Origin: Aquimarina atlantica
Lineage (GTDB): Bacteria; Bacteroidota; Bacteroidia; Flavobacteriales; Flavobacteriaceae
Direction: 5' to 3'
Assembly: GCF_000626715.1 (NCBI RefSeq)
Contig: NZ_AQRA01000001.1
Coordinates: 372,001 to 436,000 of the forward strand
Length of the DNA stretch: 64,000 bases
Shown in pieces: positions 19,001 through 26,632 of this stretch. A model generated the notes under the pieces. It was not told where the DNA came from. It saw only the letters and a program-made list of their open reading frames with translations, and searched no databases. Position 1 is the stretch's first letter, and each line of letters begins with the position of its first letter. A program made the translations under genes and the position numbers.

Positions 19001-19434
19001 GGGGAGGTTTGGTATATGATACATGGAATAGATTTACTAATAGTGATGGTTCTCGACGATTATCGTCTACCGGAAATGTAAGCCGTGGTACCTACGAAAG
19101 AAGATGGCAAAAGCCAGGAGATGTTACAGATGTTCCTGCTTTTGTATATGGAAATGGACAATCAGGAAGTTCTGCACTGCGATCAAGTAGATTTGTGTAT
19201 GATGGAAGCTATATAAGATTAAGAGAAGTAGCGCTTTCTTATGATCTTCCTTTAACTTCTATAGAAAGAATTGGGCTTTCTACCGCTCGAGTGTATATAA
19301 AAGGAAACAATTTATACACTTTTATCAAAGATGATCGATTAGAACGAGATCCCGAAGCCGGATCAGACGGTAGATTAAATCAGGAAATACCTATTTCAAG
19401 TACATTGTTTTTAGGTTTAGACATCACATTTTAA
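16063..19434 (+). CDS. SusC/RagA-family TonB-dependent outer-membrane transporter with STN domain
   Basis: The 1123-residue protein has a signal peptide and then an STN domain (about residues 40-115, ISISLEEVTLQTAIEEIEQK) that contacts a FecR protein. A carboxypeptidase-D-like domain follows (VSGIIQSEEGYPLPGVNVII, to about 225). The plug is announced by LEEVIVTGYGVQRKS and contains VRIRGVGSF and GVRGANGVIVIKT. A long barrel ends LFLGLDITF. It imports a ligand captured by the adjacent SusD across the outer membrane with TonB energy. The STN domain means it also signals to the FecI/FecR pair upstream. The ligand is unknown. Confidence 0.95.
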   Translation: MKKNLSGVFLSRKHLIRIMKIYSLLICITISKLFSFNTYSQNISISLEEVTLQTAIEEIEQKSEFRFFYNNNLVDISRKVSLVATNERVKKVLYGLFDDTNINFKIYKNQIVLFPRNVKTSGLALKNLLDYIEEKSIEQTNKNTIDNKTKTQQNFVSGIIQSEEGYPLPGVNVIIKGTNKGTLTDFDGNYKLEANQGDALVFSYVGFETQEIVVTKNTIDVVLKEDISNLEEVIVTGYGVQRKSRLTGSALNIDVKSITATPRAAIQESIQGNIAGVQVTASSGQPGASPNVRIRGVGSFESAFPLYVIDGFQTTNSAVVTSLNPNDIEAMSILKDAAATSIYGVRGANGVIVIKTKSGVSGKTQVSYSVQSGLSSATVAERFKPLNTSELQELLVEGVQNAGIRDNDADALTFLTDNGFNPNVNTDWYDELTRDGLYQQHNLSVRGGAENTKFYLSGGYFNQEGIILNSQLERMNTRLKIDHKFTDRLKLDVNISYNKSISKERPTGGQFANPVRSIYRIRPDISPYNEDGTFNFGFNSTHNPIAQAQDEIRKDIDHRILAGAGLSYEIVKGLSYESLINMNQTFQDEFIRLPASYGDGRPLGRGEQDSNFLFSWLFRNLLRYNLNWNNNSLTAFGGYELQKTRNKFSDLTVENIPDGFEDLNNGSTPTLASTNKAQSGLNSVFLNAEYSQNDKYLISGSIRRDGSSSFGENNQFAIFWSAGLGWNIANESFMESVGFVNDLKLRSSYGVNGNDPETGIFNLFRVNDSDGNPGLIFTSVGNPDIKWELNKAFNVGLDYSLLNNRIQGSVDWYTRETTDLLRQRPISAANGDGGEDGSEGNNIAENIGSMENTGIEFDITSRNIVSNTNGFTWTTNFNFTANRNEVTKLSRGGDPIVGGTSIVAIGEDIETFYLPRYAGVDPANGNALWYVDDTRTEVTANYNNAEQVIIGNATPDFYAGLRNSFSYKGITLNFQLYTAWGGLVYDTWNRFTNSDGSRRLSSTGNVSRGTYERRWQKPGDVTDVPAFVYGNGQSGSSALRSSRFVYDGSYIRLREVALSYDLPLTSIERIGLSTARVYIKGNNLYTFIKDDRLERDPEAGSDGRLNQEIPISSTLFLGLDITF

Positions 19435-19444
19435 ACGAATTATC

Positions 19445-20860
19445 ATGAAAAAATACATTTATATATTTATTGCCACAATACTCACCTTATTGTCGTGTGA
19501 GGATACTTTAGAGCAACGCTTTTCTGATGCTGTCGAAGTAGAAAATGCTATTACAGATATTAATTCTTTGAAACTGGCTTCTAGTGGAGCATATAGTTTC
19601 TTAGCAAATTCAGCTTTATATAACAGAACTTTTACGCTATTGCCCGAAATTATGTCGGATAATGCATTTATTGACGCTTTTGACAATACAGGAAGGTATT
19701 TAGAATTTGATGATTATATAGTTACCTCTAATGATGCCCGAACCAATGAGGCTTGGAATATTATGTCTCGAATAATTGCGACGACTTCAATTGTAATTCG
19801 TGAAGCAAAGAAATTATCTTTTCCAGAGACAGTACAAGAAGATGCAGATCAGTATATAGGAGAAATGTATGCGTTAAGAGCGCTGGCTTTTCATAATTTT
19901 CAACTTTTATTTGCTCAACCTTACAATTTTACTACAGATGCTTCTCATTTAGGGGTACCAATACCAGATTTTGCACTGCTGGGTGACGGAGCAAACTTGC
20001 AAGAGCCTCCACGAAGTTCAACAGCAGCTGTTTATCAACAGATAATTAGTGATTTACAAGAAGCTATTAGTCTTATGCGTACAGAATCTAGACCAACAAG
20101 GTTAGATATCAACGCTGCAAAAGCATTATTAGCGAGAGTATATTTACATCAGGAAAATTGGTCGGGAGCAAGAGATATGGCTACCGACGTTATTAATACT
20201 AGCGGTAAAAGTTTACTAACAAGAGATAATTACATTGCAGCCTGGGCAGAGGACTTTAATTCAGAAAGCTTATTTGTTGTTGCGAATAACGAAACGGATA
20301 ATTCGGGATCCAATTCAATTAGTCACTTTTACCTGAATTATAAAGATGCATTTGCTACAGACAATTTTAAAAGTAATTTATCCGATACAGATGTTAGAAA
20401 AGAGCTGTATCCTGCAGAGGGGGCAGTAAATTTGATACAAAAATTTCCTCGTAATGACACTCAGGATGATAATGTACATGTTTTACGGCTTTCAGAGATG
20501 TATTTAATAAAAGCAGAAGCCCATGCACAATTAAATGAAGATTCCGACGCTCAGCAAGCATTAGATGTTATTATTCATCGTGCATTAGAAGCACCTGTTC
20601 CTCCAGATACATTACCTGTATCGACAGAGACAGGGCAGGCATTGCTTGATAAAATTTTATTAGAAAGAAGAAAAGAATTGGCTTTTGAAGGGTTTAGGCT
20701 TTTTGATCTTACCAGGCATGGTATCACTTTTAATAAATACAGGCAAGATGGGGATCCAATCGAGATTAATGCACCTGCTAATAGAACGATTTTACCGATA
20801 CCTATCGATGAAATCAATGTAAACCCTAATATTGCTAATCAACAAAACCCAGGATACTAA
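19445..20860 (+). CDS. SusD/RagB-family outer-membrane lipoprotein
   Basis: A 471-residue lipoprotein with the signal ATILTLLSCEDT. It has the SusD helical pattern: GEMYALRALAFHNFQLLFAQPY, KALLARVYLHQENW, the central RLSEMYLIKAEAH and the C-terminal RRKELAFEGFRLFDLTRHG with a final LPIPIDEINVNP. It forms the lid over the SusC barrel and binds the ligand. It starts 10 nt after susC. Confidence 0.95.
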   Translation: MKKYIYIFIATILTLLSCEDTLEQRFSDAVEVENAITDINSLKLASSGAYSFLANSALYNRTFTLLPEIMSDNAFIDAFDNTGRYLEFDDYIVTSNDARTNEAWNIMSRIIATTSIVIREAKKLSFPETVQEDADQYIGEMYALRALAFHNFQLLFAQPYNFTTDASHLGVPIPDFALLGDGANLQEPPRSSTAAVYQQIISDLQEAISLMRTESRPTRLDINAAKALLARVYLHQENWSGARDMATDVINTSGKSLLTRDNYIAAWAEDFNSESLFVVANNETDNSGSNSISHFYLNYKDAFATDNFKSNLSDTDVRKELYPAEGAVNLIQKFPRNDTQDDNVHVLRLSEMYLIKAEAHAQLNEDSDAQQALDVIIHRALEAPVPPDTLPVSTETGQALLDKILLERRKELAFEGFRLFDLTRHGITFNKYRQDGDPIEINAPANRTILPIPIDEINVNPNIANQQNPGY

Positions 20861-20873
20861 AAACAAAACAAAA

Positions 20874-21983
20874 ATGAAAAGTATAAAATTTATATACCTC
20901 ATAGCTTTAGTAAGTATCCTAGGTTGTGATACTGAAAACGATGTGCTATTACCTTCAGAATTTAGTTATATTTCTTTTAAAACGAATGAAATCAATGTCC
21001 TAGAATCTGATATGGGAGGCGTTACCACTACGTTTACCTACTCGGGAGAACTTCTTGCTACAGACTTAACTGTAAACTATACCATAGCATTTCCGGATCA
21101 GGATGCTGCTCAAGAAGGAGTTGATTTTACCCTTCCAGCAGGTTCGGGTAGTTTTGTGTTACCTGCAGGGCAGTCAACGGTAGATGTAACATTGCTCGAA
21201 TCTTTGGTTAATGATGAGCTTTCTAAAGGATCAAGAGCCGTAATATTTAGTCTTCAACCGATACAGGGTTATATTTTAGGAGCACCAGACCAAAGAGAAA
21301 ATAAAAGTGTAACTATAAATATAGGAGAAGATGATCTTTTCGAATTTGGATATACTAGTTTTGAAGAAATACCAACTTTCGGAACTTTAACCAGGTATCC
21401 ACGTCCGGCAGCAACACAAGATCCATTGCCAAATATTCAAGATACAGACCCGGCATCAGAAGTACCATATGTTAGTTATGTAAGTACAGGTGATGAGCTG
21501 GGGTTTACAGCATCCTTTTTGGCAGCTAGTGTTAGTGCAATTGAACAAGAAATAATGGGAGTCTATAACACTACCGTTACTGCTGCAAACCCTGATAGTT
21601 TCGAAACTAATTTTATAGATGGAAATCAAGGGTATGTTACATCTGATCTCGATGGTTTTGTAACCTTAACCTTTGATGAAATTACAGGTTTAAATCCAGA
21701 TGTAACTAATGCAGTGTTAGATGTAAAACTATTTTTTAGAACCACTTCCTGGGAAACCGAAGACGGAATTGTAATTTATTTTGAAACAGCAGATGGTTTA
21801 GGAGATCCTATCCTTTCTATTTTTGATGATGATGTTGAGGCAGTAGAAGGAACATGGCAAGAATTAAGAATACCAATACCAGATAACAAATTAGCTACAG
21901 GAAGATTGGTAGTAACATTTAGAAATGGAGCAGGTACAGAAATGATCATACTAGATTCTATATCGATAAAAGGAATTTTATAA
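20874..21983 (+). CDS. Lipoprotein of the SusCD operon with Calx-beta-like N-terminal region
   Basis: The 369-residue protein has a lipobox (LVSILGCDTEND) and then a beta-rich region whose spacing (FTYSGELLATDLTVNYTIAF, AAQEGVDFTL, a VNDELSKGSRAVIFSL stretch) resembles a Calx-beta-type domain. The C-terminal half looks like a jelly roll. The ATG at 20874 is chosen because it starts the signal peptide; the upstream in-frame ATG at 20832 would overlap susD. Position after susD suggests a surface-exposed ligand-binding lipoprotein. No catalytic motif seen. Confidence 0.75.
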   Translation: MKSIKFIYLIALVSILGCDTENDVLLPSEFSYISFKTNEINVLESDMGGVTTTFTYSGELLATDLTVNYTIAFPDQDAAQEGVDFTLPAGSGSFVLPAGQSTVDVTLLESLVNDELSKGSRAVIFSLQPIQGYILGAPDQRENKSVTINIGEDDLFEFGYTSFEEIPTFGTLTRYPRPAATQDPLPNIQDTDPASEVPYVSYVSTGDELGFTASFLAASVSAIEQEIMGVYNTTVTAANPDSFETNFIDGNQGYVTSDLDGFVTLTFDEITGLNPDVTNAVLDVKLFFRTTSWETEDGIVIYFETADGLGDPILSIFDDDVEAVEGTWQELRIPIPDNKLATGRLVVTFRNGAGTEMIILDSISIKGIL

Positions 21984-22014
21984 AAAAAGTACAGGGATTT
22001 GAGTTAGTCATTAT

Positions 22015-22053
22015 AATGGGCTCGATTACTATTAAAAATTAGTCGAGCTCATT
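22015..22053 (+). terminator. Probable terminator of the SusCD operon
   Basis: AATGGGCTCGA (22015-22025) pairs with TCGAGCTCATT (22043-22053), 10 Watson-Crick pairs plus one G-T. The T tract after it is weak (TATATAT). Confidence 0.55.
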
Positions 22054-22149
22054 TATATATGGACCCGTTTGATCACTATATTTCCATTTAAAAAACCATA
22101 TCTTGGCAGTGACAAAAATGTAATATTTTGTTTTGCTAATTTTAAATGG

Positions 22150-22719
22150 ATGAATTATAAAATTCTTGATGAAAATTTAGTTTATGATGGTTTTTTAAAA
22201 GTTAAAAAAGCTGTTGTTACTCATGATCGTTTTCATAAAAATACTCCGGTGACATATTCCCGAGAAATGGTAGATCGAGGAGATTCTGTTGCTATTTTAT
22301 TATATGAAAAAGACACCGGTCACCTAATCTTGATCAATCAATTTCGTTACCCTACCACAAAAAATGGTAATGGTTGGCTGATTGAAATTCCCGCAGGAGG
22401 ATTAGAAGCAAATGAAGACCCTGTTGCATGTGCTATTCGCGAAGCTGAAGAAGAAACGGGATATCGAGTAAATGATTTAAGACATATCACTACATTTTAT
22501 GCTACTCCGGGTGGTTCTTCTGAAAGAATGTATCTGTATTATGCCGAAGTTTCTGAGAAAGATAAAATATATGAAGGAGGAGGAGTACAGGAAGAGGAGG
22601 AAGATATAGAACTATGTAAGTATCATATCTCACAAATAGATGATTTATTAGTATCTGGAAAGATAAATGATGCAAAAACCATTATAGCGCTACAATGGTT
22701 TAAAATAACGTATAAGTAA
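22150..22719 (+). CDS. NUDIX hydrolase, NudK/ADP-sugar pyrophosphatase-like
   Basis: This 189-residue protein contains a full Nudix box (GGLEANEDPVACAIREAEEE, then TGY; residues about 95-117), the catalytic G-x5-E-x7-REUxEExGU pattern that binds Mg2+. The N-terminal beta-strand domain and length match GDP-mannose or ADP-ribose pyrophosphatases. An in-frame ATG at 22069 would add 27 unconserved residues, so 22150 is preferred. Exact nucleoside-diphosphate substrate undetermined. Confidence 0.85.
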   Translation: MNYKILDENLVYDGFLKVKKAVVTHDRFHKNTPVTYSREMVDRGDSVAILLYEKDTGHLILINQFRYPTTKNGNGWLIEIPAGGLEANEDPVACAIREAEEETGYRVNDLRHITTFYATPGGSSERMYLYYAEVSEKDKIYEGGGVQEEEEDIELCKYHISQIDDLLVSGKINDAKTIIALQWFKITYK

Positions 22720-22743
22720 AGTTTGCAATTACAAATAAACTTG

Positions 22744-23331
22744 TTATTCGCAATTGGTAGTAACGGTAACCTTTTTTAATTTCTTCCAGATTTGATGTTC
22801 GAGGGGCTGTGGAGATAAATTAAATAATACAAGGTGTTTATTTTGTAACTTGCACTTACTATAATGTACTGTAATATTTAAATTCAATTCCTTTTTTGTC
22901 GTAAAAGCATCATAAGTCAGTATTTTTCCTACATATACAGAATCATTTACTTTTTCAAAAAACGCTTTAGACTTAGGTATTTTACTCTTTTGTTTAGCAT
23001 CTGTTTTAGATACCAAACGCATTAAGCCGTCAAAATAAGCTTCCATTTCGGATTCAATTTTTTTGGCAGATAACTGTGGATCCTCGTTTATATCCCATAA
23101 AAATGCATATGAAAAATAGTCAGAAGCACCTTCTTTTCCCCATCCTGGAGCAAAACGAACATATTCGACACCAGAATATTGTAAAGAAGTGGCAAACTCT
23201 AAAGGAAATTCAATAACTTCGCCCTTCCAATTTTCTGAAGCACTTAATAAATTTTTGATTTTGGTATTATTGTCACATTGAACAAATAATAACGTTATTA
23301 TAATAAAAGGTATGGTTTTTGCAAAAGACAT
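22744..23331 (-). CDS. Predicted lipoprotein, unknown function
   Basis: A 195-residue protein with a lipoprotein signal (IIITLLFVQCDNN). The mature part has no motif recognised; a stretch VRFAPGWGKEGASDYFSYAF and an INITVHYSKCK-like strand pattern suggest a soluble alpha/beta fold. It converges with the NUDIX gene (24 nt between stops) and is divergent from the M28-like gene at 23429. Confidence 0.7.
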   Translation of the reverse strand: MSFAKTIPFIIITLLFVQCDNNTKIKNLLSASENWKGEVIEFPLEFATSLQYSGVEYVRFAPGWGKEGASDYFSYAFLWDINEDPQLSAKKIESEMEAYFDGLMRLVSKTDAKQKSKIPKSKAFFEKVNDSVYVGKILTYDAFTTKKELNLNITVHYSKCKLQNKHLVLFNLSPQPLEHQIWKKLKKVTVTTNCE

Positions 23332-23388
23332 ATTAAAATGTTATTTTAAGCAATAAAAATACAAAATTGTATAATTACAGATTTTTCA

Positions 23389-23396
23389 TAAATTTG
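23389..23396 (+). promoter_or_regulatory. Candidate -7 box for the M28-like gene
   Basis: TAAATTTG matches TAnnTTTG. The predicted start is near 23403, which excludes the GTG at 23396 and supports the ATG at 23429. Confidence 0.5.
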
Positions 23397-23428
23397 TGTT
23401 AAAGGGAATAGAATACAAAACCTACAAA

Positions 23429-24310
23429 ATGAATTATTATAGAGAATTTTTACTATTATTTATTTTCGTAATTCAGATGGCCCCAGCTCAGACTGAACAA
23501 GATCGAAAAGAAGCAGAGATTATTAATGTCCAAAAAGGAATTGTTGCCAAACTTACAGGTCATGAACCTATTAAAGGCAGAAAAAAATTAAAAAGTAGAG
23601 AAAGTGCTTCTGAAAGGAAAGCTTCTGCAGACTTTTTATATAATTCTTTAAAGGACATAGGACTTAAGCCTGAAAGGCATTCTTATAATGTGAAGGATAA
23701 AAAAGGGAACTTATTTAATGGTACAAACGTTTATGCAGAAATTCCTGCTACCAATGGCAATGATGAATATGTCGTAATAGCCGCGCATTTTGATACTGTA
23801 AAAGATAGCCCTGGTGCAGTTCATAATGCTACAGGAGTTGCGATAGCATATTATGTTGCTAAGAAACTAACAGAATTAAAAGAACGTAACCGAAATTTTA
23901 TGGTCGTGTTCTTTGACCACTGGAAAAGTAATATGGTTGGCACAAGAATGTTTACCAAAAAATTGAAAGAAGAAGAATATAAAATTCATTCGATGCACCG
24001 ATCTGATTATATGGGATGGGATAATGACGAAGATAGAGCAATCGAAATGTTGGCATCTAGTCTTAGTTTAGAATCATTATATCGTATAGAATCTCCTGTA
24101 CCTATTTATAAAAGGGAAGTAGCTACACCAGAAAGTAGGTTTTTTGCTAATTTTGGTTATGAAACCGTTACGCTTACTGCAGAGTTGAAAAATGCTGACA
24201 ACTCACCTTTTGTACGTCAGAGTGAAGATAAGTATACTACAGTAAATTTCAAATACTTAGCATCTACTACCGATATTGTTCATGGAGTAATGAAATCCCT
24301 GGCTAAATAA
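23429..24310 (+). CDS. Secreted M28-family peptidase homologue, probably catalytically inactive
   Basis: A 293-residue secreted protein (signal ending MAPAQTEQ) with the overall M28 aminopeptidase scaffold. The first metal ligands are kept in AAHFDTV (about residues 118-124). However, the bridging Asp in the usual DNA[ST]GV motif is His here (GAVHNATGVA, His132). The catalytic Glu-Glu after FFD is replaced by His-Trp-Lys (FFDHWKSNMVG, residues 161-171), and the distal His region reads FVRQSEDKYTTVNF. With the catalytic base and bridging ligand missing, hydrolysis is unlikely. It may be a binding protein or a pseudoenzyme. The frame is intact with no decay. Confidence 0.8.
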   Translation: MNYYREFLLLFIFVIQMAPAQTEQDRKEAEIINVQKGIVAKLTGHEPIKGRKKLKSRESASERKASADFLYNSLKDIGLKPERHSYNVKDKKGNLFNGTNVYAEIPATNGNDEYVVIAAHFDTVKDSPGAVHNATGVAIAYYVAKKLTELKERNRNFMVVFFDHWKSNMVGTRMFTKKLKEEEYKIHSMHRSDYMGWDNDEDRAIEMLASSLSLESLYRIESPVPIYKREVATPESRFFANFGYETVTLTAELKNADNSPFVRQSEDKYTTVNFKYLASTTDIVHGVMKSLAK

Positions 24311-24336
24311 AGATTTAAAAAATAATACTATATTTT

Positions 24337-24370
24337 TAAAAGAGTTCTTACCGCAGTAAGAACTCTTTTA
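24337..24370. terminator. Bidirectional terminator overlapping the thrC 3' end
   Basis: TAAAAGAGTTCTTAC (24337-24351) and GTAAGAACTCTTTTA (24356-24370) pair perfectly over 15 bp with the loop CGCA, with T-rich sequence on both sides. The last codons of thrC lie within it, so coding sequence and terminator share bases. Confidence 0.8.
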
Positions 24371-25637
24371 GTTTTTCATAGCTATTTACCATTATGCTGT
24401 GTTTTTCTTTACCCATTACTTTTTGAATTTGATTAGGGATTTCTACAGTTGTATCCAGGGTTTCTTCGACTATGTTTAGAAATTTAACCGGATGAGCCGT
24501 TTCCAGAAATATACCATATTGATCATTAGTGATCTCATGCTCTTTGAGCCCCAAATATCCAACAGCACCGTGTGGATCAGCAACATATCCTGTTTCATTA
24601 TGAATCATTTTCATAGCTTCTCTTGTCTGATCGTCGTTAAAACTATATGCAGAGAAGTTATTCTTAAGCTCAGAAAAGTTATGATTAAAAAGTTGTTGTA
24701 TCCTGATAAAATTACTCGGGTTTCCTACATCCATCGCATTAGAAATTGTAGCTTTTGATGGTTTTGGTTCATATTCTGAAGTTTCTAAATATCTAACAAC
24801 GGTGTCATTTACATTGGTCGAGGCTACAAACTGTTTAACAGGAAGCCCTAATTTGTGAGCAACAATTCCTGCACAAATATTACCGAAATTACCACTGGGT
24901 ACAGAAAATACAATATCTTTCTTCTTATGTTTAACTTGCTTATAGGCAAATAAGAAATAAAATAATTGCGGAAGCCATCTAGCCACATTGATAGAATTTG
25001 CCGACGTTAATTGTTTATGATTGGTAATACTTGCATCCAGAAATGCAGTTTTTACCATTTCCTGACAGTCATCAAATACTCCGTCAACTTCTAAAGCTGT
25101 TATATTTTGCCCAAGTGTAGTTAATTGTTTTTCTTGTATGTCGCTTACTTTTCCGCTTGGATAAAGAATAACTACATTCACACCTTTTACTCCTAAAAAC
25201 CCATTGGCAACTGCACCACCTGTATCCCCAGAGGTAGCGACCAAAACAGTAACCTGGCTTTCGTTATTTCTATTAAAATACCCTAAGCATCGTGCCATAA
25301 AACGAGCTCCAACATCTTTAAAAGCCATAGTAGGACCATGAAATAGTTCTAAGGTTCCTATATTATTTTCGACTTCTACTACCGGGAAATCAAAACTTAA
25401 AACATCGGCCAGAATATCCCGTAGTTCTGGTTCAGGAATTTCATTACCAACAAATTGTTGTATAGCCTGATAGGCTATTTCTTTGTTATCCAGGTGTTCT
25501 ATGTTTTCAAAAAACGAACTGGGTAACGGAGTTATGTTTTCCGGAAAGTATAATCCTCGATCTGGAGCTAAACCTTTTATGACAGCTTCAGAAAAAGATA
25601 CTTTAGGTGCATTATTGTTTAAGCTATAGTATTGCAT
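24348..25637 (-). CDS. thrC: Threonine synthase
   Basis: Converts O-phosphohomoserine to threonine with PLP; last gene of the thrA-thrB-thrC operon. The 429-residue protein shows FHGPTMAFKDVGARFMARCL, which carries the PLP lysine, ATSGDTGGAVANGF, the SVPSGNFGNICAG phosphate loop and ADPHGAVGYLG. It begins 7 nt after thrB stops, consistent with translational coupling, and its 3' end overlaps the operon terminator. Confidence 0.97.
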   Translation of the reverse strand: MQYYSLNNNAPKVSFSEAVIKGLAPDRGLYFPENITPLPSSFFENIEHLDNKEIAYQAIQQFVGNEIPEPELRDILADVLSFDFPVVEVENNIGTLELFHGPTMAFKDVGARFMARCLGYFNRNNESQVTVLVATSGDTGGAVANGFLGVKGVNVVILYPSGKVSDIQEKQLTTLGQNITALEVDGVFDDCQEMVKTAFLDASITNHKQLTSANSINVARWLPQLFYFLFAYKQVKHKKKDIVFSVPSGNFGNICAGIVAHKLGLPVKQFVASTNVNDTVVRYLETSEYEPKPSKATISNAMDVGNPSNFIRIQQLFNHNFSELKNNFSAYSFNDDQTREAMKMIHNETGYVADPHGAVGYLGLKEHEITNDQYGIFLETAHPVKFLNIVEETLDTTVEIPNQIQKVMGKEKHSIMVNSYEKLKEFLLR

Positions 25638-25644
25638 TATTTTT

Positions 25645-26586
25645 TTATTTTCTGTATTCAGTTTCTTCTATTATCTTAATTCCTTTGCTATTAATTTTTG
25701 AAATGTGTATATCAAAATCAATTCCTGTTTTTTCGTAAATATCTTGTATCGCAGTTGCTACGTCGTTTGCAACCTTCATACCTTTGCTAAGTGCAAAAAT
25801 AGAAGGTCCCGAACCCGATATCCCAGAACCTAAAGCACCTTTTGCAATAGCTGCATTTTTAACATTGTTAAATTCAGGAATTAAAATAGATCGTAATGGT
25901 TCGATAATTACATCATCTAAACTTCTACCGATTAGATCATAATCTTCTGTGAACAATCCAGCAACAAACCCTCCTAGATTACCCCATTGATGAATTGCCT
26001 TTTTTAAAGTTACTTTATGTTTGATTACAGATCGGGAATCTGATGTTTTTACTTCTATTTGCGGATGAATAACGGTCATTACCAGGTCTTCTGGAGAGTG
26101 TAGTTTTATAATATCCAATGGGTCGTAACTGCGTACCAAAGTAAATCCACCAAGAAGGGCAGGGGCAACATTATCTGCATGTGCGTTACCGCTTGCAAGT
26201 TTTTCCCCTTCCATTGCAAATTTTACCAATTCATGTGTGGTAAATGGATTACCTAATAAATGGTTTACCGCCCAAACAGCACCAGAGCTACTGGCAGCAC
26301 TACTTCCTATTCCACTACCTGCTTTTATCTTTTTATAAATCTCAATAGCGACTCCAATATTTTCTCCGTATGCTTTAAGAAAAGCTTCAACAGCAACACC
26401 AGCAACATTTTTATGAGTCTCCATCGGAAGATTAGCTCCTTCAATCTTTGTTATTTTTACACCAGGATCAGCTGTGATAGAAATTACCATTTCGTCACCA
26501 ACATTATCCAGGCAACATCCTAATACATCAAATCCGCAAGAAAGATTGGCAACCGTAGCAGGAGCAAATATTTTGATACTTTTCAT
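25645..26586 (-). CDS. thrB: Homoserine kinase
   Basis: A GHMP-family kinase of 313 residues that phosphorylates homoserine. The ATP-binding motif is KAGSGIGSSAASSSGAVWAV; the N-terminal PATVANLSCGFDVLG and the C-terminal GSGISGSGPSIFAL match the family. It lies between thrA (46 nt upstream) and thrC (7 nt downstream). Confidence 0.97.
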   Translation of the reverse strand: MKSIKIFAPATVANLSCGFDVLGCCLDNVGDEMVISITADPGVKITKIEGANLPMETHKNVAGVAVEAFLKAYGENIGVAIEIYKKIKAGSGIGSSAASSSGAVWAVNHLLGNPFTTHELVKFAMEGEKLASGNAHADNVAPALLGGFTLVRSYDPLDIIKLHSPEDLVMTVIHPQIEVKTSDSRSVIKHKVTLKKAIHQWGNLGGFVAGLFTEDYDLIGRSLDDVIIEPLRSILIPEFNNVKNAAIAKGALGSGISGSGPSIFALSKGMKVANDVATAIQDIYEKTGIDFDIHISKINSKGIKIIEETEYRK

Positions 26587-26632
26587 TTGTTGTTTTTTTA
26601 GTACGTTTTATTCGTCAGACCGACATTTTATA

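Noticed and set aside
14356-21983. Classical polysaccharide utilisation locus
   Set aside because: SusC and SusD are present but no carbohydrate-active enzyme is encoded beside them.
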